Shown here: positions 58,974-64,000 of the stretch, piece after piece
Layout of the letters: every line of letters begins with the position of its first letter
Numbering within the stretch: the first letter of the stretch is position 1
DNA from: Pseudoteredinibacter isoporae_A
Lineage (GTDB): Bacteria > Pseudomonadota > Gammaproteobacteria > Pseudomonadales > Cellvibrionaceae
Direction of reading: 5' to 3'
DNA length: 64,000 bases
Assembly: GCF_040372805.1 (NCBI RefSeq)
Contig: NZ_BAABWJ010000002.1
Location: forward strand, 248,001-312,000
Made by a program: the position numbers and the translations under genes
The notes under the pieces: model-generated
What the model was told of the DNA's origin: nothing
What the model saw: only the letters and a program-made list of their open reading frames with translations
Databases searched by the model: none

Positions 58974-60068
58974 TTAAGCGCATTCCAACAGAGAATCGTT
59001 GGCATTGATGTCGAGCGTGTTGAAGTGTGGGTTGCCGTCGGCCTGGGTTTTTTGCCATAAGGTTTCACTTAAGGCCTGGCAGTCATTCCAGTTTCCGGCT
59101 TGTAACCATTCAACAATATGCTGAGCCACGTCCGGGTAATGCACCTGTTGTTGTTTATCCCACTGTAACCAGGCATCTACGCTGGGTCGTTGCAGAGTTT
59201 CCATGGTCATGCCCAAATCCAATTCATACAGTGCCCGCGCATTGGATTCCTGTTCCGTTTGGCCGAGCAGGGGTTTTACCAATAACTTTTTGCCCAGGCT
59301 AATGGCCTCACTGGCCAGTTCAAAACCGGCATTGCATATCACGCCGTTACAACGATGCAAGTCTTGATGAAAGCCCTCTCTTGAGGCGGGTTTGAATTCC
59401 AGGTGTGCGATGTCACAGGATCCATTGAAAGGCCCGTAAATCGCAAAGTGATAGTCACTGAAAGGCGCCAGCAGGCGAATGACATCTTCCTGAGACTCAA
59501 ACCCCAGATACACAAGAATCAACGGTTTTTCAGATGGTTTTGATTCGCCGACTTCGTGAATATCTACAATCGGTGGCAGTATGATCTGCTCAAAGTGATG
59601 CCAATGCAGCCCCAAACCGATACTGACAGGAGCAAAATTCTGCATAATTTTACGGGACAGAAAATCATTACCGGCTTTAGGTACCGCATGATCGAATGCG
59701 TATTGATGCCCGATGCCGATGCAAGGCTTACCGGCCAGTTTGGCGGCCCAGGCGCACACGGGTTCAAAGTCGCTGACAACCACGTCGTAATCGTCTAAAC
59801 GCTTGCGCATGCTGTAGACGTCTTTTATAAATTGTCGCCATTGATTTTGACGTAAGGTATGAAGGTTACTGATCTTTCCGTTTTTAAAGGCAAACGACAA
59901 ACCAGCCAAACATTCCCAGTTGCCAAATGTATTCATGTCAAAAAAATCTTCCCGCTTACGACCTGTGAACACATAGTGTGTGTTTTCCAATGGCAAATGT
60001 TTTGCCATGGCGTGGGCGCGGGAAATATGACCATTTCCGGTCGCTTGTACCCCGTAAAGAATGTTCAT
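58974..60068 (-). CDS. MJ1255/VC2487-family glycosyltransferase
   Basis: The 364-residue product resembles the MJ1255/VC2487 family of GT28-like transferases. Visible are the N-terminal MNILYGVQATGNGHISRAHAM (glycine-rich donor-fold start), VVVSDFEPVCAWAA, ILVYLGFESQEDVIRLL, and the C-terminal nucleotide-sugar region CNGVICNAGFELASEAISLGKKLLVKP and QTEQESNARAL. The donor and acceptor are unknown; relatives are thought to act on lipid or surface polymers. It lies 23 bp from a PAP2 phosphatase gene and is read after it in the same unit. Confidence 0.85.
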   Translation of the reverse strand: MNILYGVQATGNGHISRAHAMAKHLPLENTHYVFTGRKREDFFDMNTFGNWECLAGLSFAFKNGKISNLHTLRQNQWRQFIKDVYSMRKRLDDYDVVVSDFEPVCAWAAKLAGKPCIGIGHQYAFDHAVPKAGNDFLSRKIMQNFAPVSIGLGLHWHHFEQIILPPIVDIHEVGESKPSEKPLILVYLGFESQEDVIRLLAPFSDYHFAIYGPFNGSCDIAHLEFKPASREGFHQDLHRCNGVICNAGFELASEAISLGKKLLVKPLLGQTEQESNARALYELDLGMTMETLQRPSVDAWLQWDKQQQVHYPDVAQHIVEWLQAGNWNDCQALSETLWQKTQADGNPHFNTLDINANDSLLECA

Positions 60069-60091
60069 TCAGTGTGTAACCTGTTCGTTAA

Positions 60092-60625
60092 TTAGTAACT
60101 TAAAATCAACAGTGCAATACCGTGACCCAAACTGGCGCCCGCGACGATATCGGTAGGGAAGTGCACGCCCAGCATGACTCGCGAACTGCCCACCATCATG
60201 GCCCAAATATAAAGAATGGGTGCCAGTGCCGGGTAAAAGCTCGACAACATGGCGGCCATCAAAAAAGCGGCCGAGGTGTGACCCGAAGGAAAGCTGAATT
60301 GATCCGAGGGCTGAACGACGCTCTGAAAGTCGGGCAGTGCCGCGGGTGGGCGATTGCGTTTGAAATAATTTTTAAGAACATAATAGAGGCCGCGCTCCAT
60401 CATAAAACCCGCGGCCAGTAACAGGAAAAAATGATTCAAGCCTTGCACAAGCAGCACAAGCCCAAACAGAGCGTAGAGAGGGCCGTCGGCGGATTTGGAC
60501 ACCCAATAGCTGCCCTGGATCAGCAGTTGTCGATGCTTGCGGCGCAGACACCAGTAGAAGGCAGCGACGTCGAATTGATGAATACTGGCGAGAATTTGTT
60601 GTCCGGCACTGATAGGTGAGGCCAT
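60092..60625 (-). CDS. PAP2-family membrane phosphatase
   Basis: The 177-residue protein has about five hydrophobic segments and the PAP2 motifs KNYFKRNRPP (motif 1), FPSGHTSAAF (motif 2) and SRVMLGVHFPTD (motif 3) with catalytic His residues. The family removes phosphate from lipid phosphates such as phosphatidate or undecaprenyl pyrophosphate. Upstream of a glycosyltransferase, it could recycle a lipid carrier or prepare its acceptor; that is inference. A dUTPase gene is divergent. Confidence 0.9.
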   Translation of the reverse strand: MASPISAGQQILASIHQFDVAAFYWCLRRKHRQLLIQGSYWVSKSADGPLYALFGLVLLVQGLNHFFLLLAAGFMMERGLYYVLKNYFKRNRPPAALPDFQSVVQPSDQFSFPSGHTSAAFLMAAMLSSFYPALAPILYIWAMMVGSSRVMLGVHFPTDIVAGASLGHGIALLILSY

Positions 60626-60788
60626 ATTCTTCTTCTCCTAGTTTTTGCTGAGTCTAGGGGGCAAATATGTCAGTTGGGTGTGAGTTAAGTGACAGTTGTA
60701 TGAAACTTGCACAGCGTCTGGTACTCAATCTCAGTGCTTGGCTTGTGGTAGACTGCCCTTTTTCAATGCTGATGAATAAGGGCAGGGC

Positions 60789-61418
60789 ATGAGCCAGAAA
60801 TTGCAGCAGCAGTTGCGCATAATGTTGGACCTCCAAGACAACATGAACCGTAAGGTCAACGACGATTGGCGGGCACAGAACTTTGAATGGTATCGAGCCA
60901 TTTGGATCGAGTGTGGAGAATTGCTTGATCACTACGGTTGGAAATGGTGGAAGAAGCAAAGCCCTGATATTGAGCAGGTTCGATTGGAGTTGATTGATAT
61001 CTGGCATTTCGGCTTGAGCATGTTGCTGATGAGTCATGACGATAAAGATGCCTTAGCGGCGCAATTGGCCGAGCAAATGCAGGCCGGGGCAAGTCGTCCG
61101 GACAACTTCCCAGTGGCTTTGGAAAGTTTTACCGCCACAGTATTGAGCGAAAAGCGCTTTCCTATTGATAGCTTTATGACCCTGCTAGAAGGGGTGGAAT
61201 TGGATACTGAAGGTTTATATCGCAGTTATGTCGGTAAAAACGTATTGAATTTCTTCCGTCAGGACAATGGCTACAAAGACGGCAGCTACCGCAAGCTGTG
61301 GGCGGGTCGCGAAGACAATGAACACTTGGTGGAGCTGGTCCAGTCTCTCGACAGTAGCTCGGCGAGTTTTGCTGATGAACTCTATCAGGCCTTGCAAGCT
61401 CGCTACGAGCAGGGTTAA
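60789..61418 (+). CDS. dimeric (MazG-like) dUTP diphosphatase
   Basis: The 209 residues belong to the dUTPase_2 all-alpha family, unrelated to the trimeric Dut. The characteristic start LQQQLRIMLDLQDNMNRKV is followed by WYRAIWIECGELLDHYGWKWWKK and LELIDIWHFGLSMLL, carrying the acidic metal-binding residues, and FFRQDNGYKDGSYRKLWAGREDNEHL near the end, a trait of trypanosomatid and some bacterial members. It keeps dUTP low and supplies dUMP. Divergent from PAP2; own promoter likely. Confidence 0.92.
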   Translation: MSQKLQQQLRIMLDLQDNMNRKVNDDWRAQNFEWYRAIWIECGELLDHYGWKWWKKQSPDIEQVRLELIDIWHFGLSMLLMSHDDKDALAAQLAEQMQAGASRPDNFPVALESFTATVLSEKRFPIDSFMTLLEGVELDTEGLYRSYVGKNVLNFFRQDNGYKDGSYRKLWAGREDNEHLVELVQSLDSSSASFADELYQALQARYEQG

Positions 61419-61625
61419 ACCTTCTTCGCTGCCAGGGAATGTTCCTCTCGGGCACGACTAAAGTTCAGTTGGCCCGAGTGTGCAAGCTCAGTACACTGGG
61501 GCCGATTCACGGCTTTTTTATTCGAATTGGCGCTTTTTTAATCATCTTTGTTTGATCCAAGCTCAAGGCTTGGCGATCAAGTGCCAAGAATCGTTCTTAT
61601 TGATGCAATTTCGCCGTTAAATCAC

Positions 61626-61631
61626 TATAAT
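61626..61631 (+). promoter_or_regulatory. -10 element of the mdh promoter
   Basis: A perfect TATAAT followed by TGCCGCGC. A TTGATG at 61600-61605 is 20 bp upstream, so the -35 is weak. The leader would be about 120 nt. Confidence 0.5.
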
Positions 61632-61756
61632 TGCCGCGCTTTATCCGGGCTCAAATCCCCGATACTGCCAAGAATTCTGGCCCGGTGCTGACGCAGGCGA
61701 AATCGCAGGCGGCAGGGCGGGGCTCTAGCACCTACCAAACTGCACGGAGATATACT

Positions 61757-62740
61757 GTGAAAGCACCTGTACGCGTTGCTGTAACCGGAGCCGCCGGTCA
61801 AATTAGCTACTCTCTTTTGTTCCGTATCGCTGCTGGCGAAATGTTGGGCAAAGACCAGCCTGTTATTCTGCAAATGCTGGAAATTACCCCGGCGTTGAAT
61901 GCCCTGAAAGGTGTTGCCATGGAGCTGGACGACTGTGCCTTCCCTCTGTTGGCCGGTATGGTTTGTACCGACGATCCAAACGTTGCCTTCAAAGACGCTG
62001 ACTTCGCTCTGTTGGTTGGTGCGCGTCCACGTGGTCCAGGCATGGAGCGTAAAGATCTGCTCGAAGCCAATGCCGCGATCTTCTCTGTACAAGGTAAGGC
62101 CATCAACGATCACGCCTCTCGTGACATTAAAGTATTGGTGGTAGGTAACCCTGCGAACACCAATGCCCTGATTGCTCAGCGTAATGCACCTGACATTAAC
62201 CCACGTCAGTTCACGGCCATGACACGCTTGGATCACAACCGTGCTTTGACTCAGCTGGCTCAGAAAGCGGGCAAGAGCATCAACGACATTACCCACATGA
62301 CCATTTGGGGTAACCACTCATCCACTCAGTACCCTGACATTCACGTGACCAAAGTTGATGGTGCGAATGCGATGGATCTGGTTGATCAGGATTGGTACGA
62401 GAACGATTTTATTCCTACCGTTCAAAAGCGTGGTGCTGCGATTATTGATGCACGTGGTGCTTCTTCTGCGGCTTCCGCGGCAAACGCTGCGATTTTTCAC
62501 ATGCGTGACTGGGCGTTGGGTACTGCCGAAGGCGATTGGGTAAGCATGGGCGTATACAGCGATGGAAGCTACGGCATCCAGGAAGGTTTGATCTACTCTT
62601 ACCCTTGTGTTTGTAAAGACGGCGACTGGGAAATTGTTCAAGGTCTGGACATCAACGATTTCTCTCGCGCAAAAATGTCCGCCACTGAAACTGAGTTGGC
62701 TGAAGAGCGTGACGCGGTGAAAGATTTGTTGCCTGCATAA
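61757..62740 (+). CDS. mdh: malate dehydrogenase
   Basis: Mdh oxidises malate to oxaloacetate in the TCA cycle. The 327 residues are of the larger cytosolic-type group: VRVAVTGAAGQISYSLLFRIA (NAD-binding), ITPALNALKGVAMELDDC, VGARPRGPGMERKDLLEAN with the substrate Arg, VGNPANTNALI, MTRLDHNRALTQLA and the catalytic His in IWGNHSSTQYPDI. GTG start with GGAG 8 bases upstream; the frame is open further to 61631 without family similarity. High codon bias. Confidence 0.97.
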   Translation: MKAPVRVAVTGAAGQISYSLLFRIAAGEMLGKDQPVILQMLEITPALNALKGVAMELDDCAFPLLAGMVCTDDPNVAFKDADFALLVGARPRGPGMERKDLLEANAAIFSVQGKAINDHASRDIKVLVVGNPANTNALIAQRNAPDINPRQFTAMTRLDHNRALTQLAQKAGKSINDITHMTIWGNHSSTQYPDIHVTKVDGANAMDLVDQDWYENDFIPTVQKRGAAIIDARGASSAASAANAAIFHMRDWALGTAEGDWVSMGVYSDGSYGIQEGLIYSYPCVCKDGDWEIVQGLDINDFSRAKMSATETELAEERDAVKDLLPA

Positions 62741-62761
62741 TCGCAGTGTGAGCGGTCTGTT

Positions 62762-62788
62762 AAAAACGCGGCTATGCCGCGTTTTTTT
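62762..62788 (+). terminator. terminator of mdh
   Basis: AACGCGGC and GCCGCGTT around TAT (62773-62775), with seven Ts (62782-62788). Confidence 0.9.
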
Positions 62789-62883
62789 ATGCCTGCAATT
62801 CCTAGAATACTTCACTAATTCGCATTTTCATGCAGCCAAGGTAAGTTTCTGTTCAAGAAAGACTTGTGTTTCTTTGGTCAATA

Positions 62884-62910
62884 TTGACAATGTTGCCCCA
62901 GCAATATGAT
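62884..62910 (+). promoter_or_regulatory. candidate promoter of bcp
   Basis: TTGACA (62884-62889) and TATGAT (62905-62910) with a short 15-bp spacer, about 27 bp before the bcp start. Confidence 0.45.
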
Positions 62911-62936
62911 TGTGAGCCCAGCGGAGAGGACTTTTC

Positions 62937-63410
62937 ATGGCACACCCAAAGATTGGCAACATGGCCCCGGCCTTCACTTTAACGAATCAAAATGGCAAGA
63001 AAGTCAGTCTGAAAGACTTCCGTGATAAGGCCAATGTTCTGTTGTACTTCTACCCTAAGGCCCTGACACCCGGTTGCACCACTCAGGCCTGTGCACTGCG
63101 CGATATTCCTGCCGAGTTAAAAGCCAGAGACTGCGTTGTACTCGGAGTGAGTCCGGATCCGGAAGCGAAGTTACAGCGCTTTATCGACAAACATGAATTG
63201 AACTTCGATTTATTGTCTGACGAAGATCATGCCATTGCCGATAAGTACGGTGTTTGGGGCATGAAGAAGTTTATGGGCAAAGAATTCATGGGCTTGATTC
63301 GCACCAGCTTCATTATCGGTAAGGACGGACGCCTCAAAGTCATTTTGGATAAATTCAAAACCAAAACCCACCATGAGGATGTGTTGGCAGCCTTGGATGA
63401 GTTGGCATAA
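62937..63410 (+). CDS. bcp: thioredoxin-dependent peroxiredoxin (BCP/PrxQ)
   Basis: This atypical 2-Cys peroxiredoxin reduces peroxides with thioredoxin. In the 157 residues, the peroxidatic Cys47 and resolving Cys52 lie in LTPGCTTQACALRD, five apart as in BCP. NMAPAFTLTNQNGKKVSL at the N-terminus and LIRTSFIIGKDGRLKVIL near the end are typical. GGAGAGGA precedes the ATG. No operator of an oxidative-stress regulator is obvious. Confidence 0.96.
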   Translation: MAHPKIGNMAPAFTLTNQNGKKVSLKDFRDKANVLLYFYPKALTPGCTTQACALRDIPAELKARDCVVLGVSPDPEAKLQRFIDKHELNFDLLSDEDHAIADKYGVWGMKKFMGKEFMGLIRTSFIIGKDGRLKVILDKFKTKTHHEDVLAALDELA

Positions 63411-63866
63411 GCATCACGTTCGTCGCCTAATCAAAAAGTTAGCTAGGATTCGCTTTTTAGGAAGGGCGGCATTTTTATGTTGTCTTTGCGTCCTAACTAA
63501 TTTTAGGGTGACATGACAGTCAAAAGTTTGACTTTTGTAGGACAGTTTTTATTTAGAAACACAAAAAATTCTGATAATCTCAACAAAACTCGATTTTTGG
63601 CATATAAAACAACTGCTTGGCGTCAGGGAGGCTAGTTATCCAGACGCCAACGGATCATAGTGAGGGAATTCGTTAACTTGGTATCGTCTATGCTTTCAAG
63701 CATGAGGCTATATCAGGAAAACTCAATAAATACCTTGTTCGGTAATTCCGTAGCAACGGATTATCGGTATCGATGGGGGATGTCGATACCGCGAGGTGAT
63801 CAAGCAATCGCAATTAGATTCCAGGGCCGGCTCGCCGGTATAGATGTAACTTATAAGCGGGACCCA
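63411..63866 (+). promoter_or_regulatory. 456-bp gap with operator-like repeat, promoter and multi-hairpin leader
   Basis: No gene is seen. From left to right: a perfect inverted repeat AGTCAAA-AG-TTTGACT (63518-63533); a promoter TCAACA (63580-63585), 17-bp spacer, TATAAA (63603-63608); then hairpins TTGGCGTC/GACGCCAA (63617-63650), ATGCTT/AAGCAT (63690-63703), TAATTCCGT/ACGGATTA with one bulge (63743-63763), CGGTATCGA/TCGATACCG (63765-63791) and CCGGC/GCCGG (63827-63838). With a start near 63615, the leader of the next gene would be about 250 nt. Confidence 0.65.
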
Positions 63867-64000
63867 ATGGCAGATTTTCAAAGCAATAAGAACACACCAT
63901 CCCTGGCCGTACAGCCAACCCTTTCAGCGGCTGGCTTTAATGAGTCTCCCCAAGAACAAACCGAACGACTGCTGCGCGACATTTCGCGTTACGACTTCAA
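63867..64000 (+). CDS. truncated coding region at the window edge (unknown)
   Basis: The first 44 codons of a gene cut by the window end. ATG 63867 has a GGGA upstream (63859-63862). The residues (MADFQSNKNTPSLAVQPTLS, then AAGFNESPQEQTERLLRDIS) are polar and helical, with no signal peptide, and I do not recognise them. The frame has no stop to the edge. It follows a long structured leader. Confidence 0.6.
   Translation, partial: MADFQSNKNTPSLAVQPTLSAAGFNESPQEQTERLLRDISRYDF

Overview
The window is a chromosomal segment of a gammaproteobacterium, most likely a marine or environmental member of the Pseudomonadales/Oceanospirillales/Cellvibrionales group. The evidence is gene content and order: tig-clpP-clpX-lon-hupB-ppiD, tusDCBE next to yccA, rne divergent from rluC, yceD-rpmF-plsX-fabD-fabG-acpP-fabF-pabC-mltG-tmk, and a FabY-type ketoacyl-ACP synthase as in Pseudomonas. 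Nearly all of it is core genome. I see no insertion sequence, prophage, integron or CRISPR array.

Layout. 1-6.9 kb: DUF3703 and YigZ proteins, then pyrF, cmk, lapB, rpsA and ihfB; lapB sits between cmk and rpsA, and no lapA is visible. 7-11.3 kb: rmlACDB plus a GT2 glycosyltransferase (dTDP-rhamnose synthesis and probable use). 11.4-14.4 kb: two related secreted coiled-coil proteins of unknown function flanking a small heat-shock protein gene that has a sigma-32-type promoter. 14.4-20.2 kb: a GlxA/AraC-type regulator, fabY, an XRE-cupin regulator, a PcaC-like protein and a possible sugar-isomerase-like protein. 20.3-29.6 kb: tRNA-Leu and the trigger factor/Clp/Lon/HU/PpiD proteostasis block. 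29.6-39 kb: small secreted and TPR proteins, rmuC, an AEC transporter, a DUF2489 protein, trmA, moeA, yjbQ, tusDCBE, yccA. 39.1-45.7 kb: tRNA-Ser, rne with a 964-bp upstream region, rluC, a HAD phosphatase and maf. 45.8-58.9 kb: the yceD-to-tmk lipid and cell-envelope cluster, interrupted before holB by a reverse-strand rluA-like gene and a beta-barrel protein, then pilZ and tatD. 59-64 kb: a VC2487-type glycosyltransferase with a PAP2 phosphatase, a dimeric dUTPase, mdh, bcp, and a truncated gene behind a long, hairpin-rich leader.

How it fits together. Fatty-acid initiation appears to use FabY, since no fabH lies in the plsX-fabD-fabG-acpP-fabF run. Sigma-32-like sites occur before hsp20, clpX and lon. 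The two least explained elements are the coiled-coil/Hsp20/coiled-coil block, whose first gene has a near-20-bp palindrome covering its Shine-Dalgarno, and the multi-hairpin leader at the right edge. All functional calls come from reading sequence and remembered family features; no database search was run.
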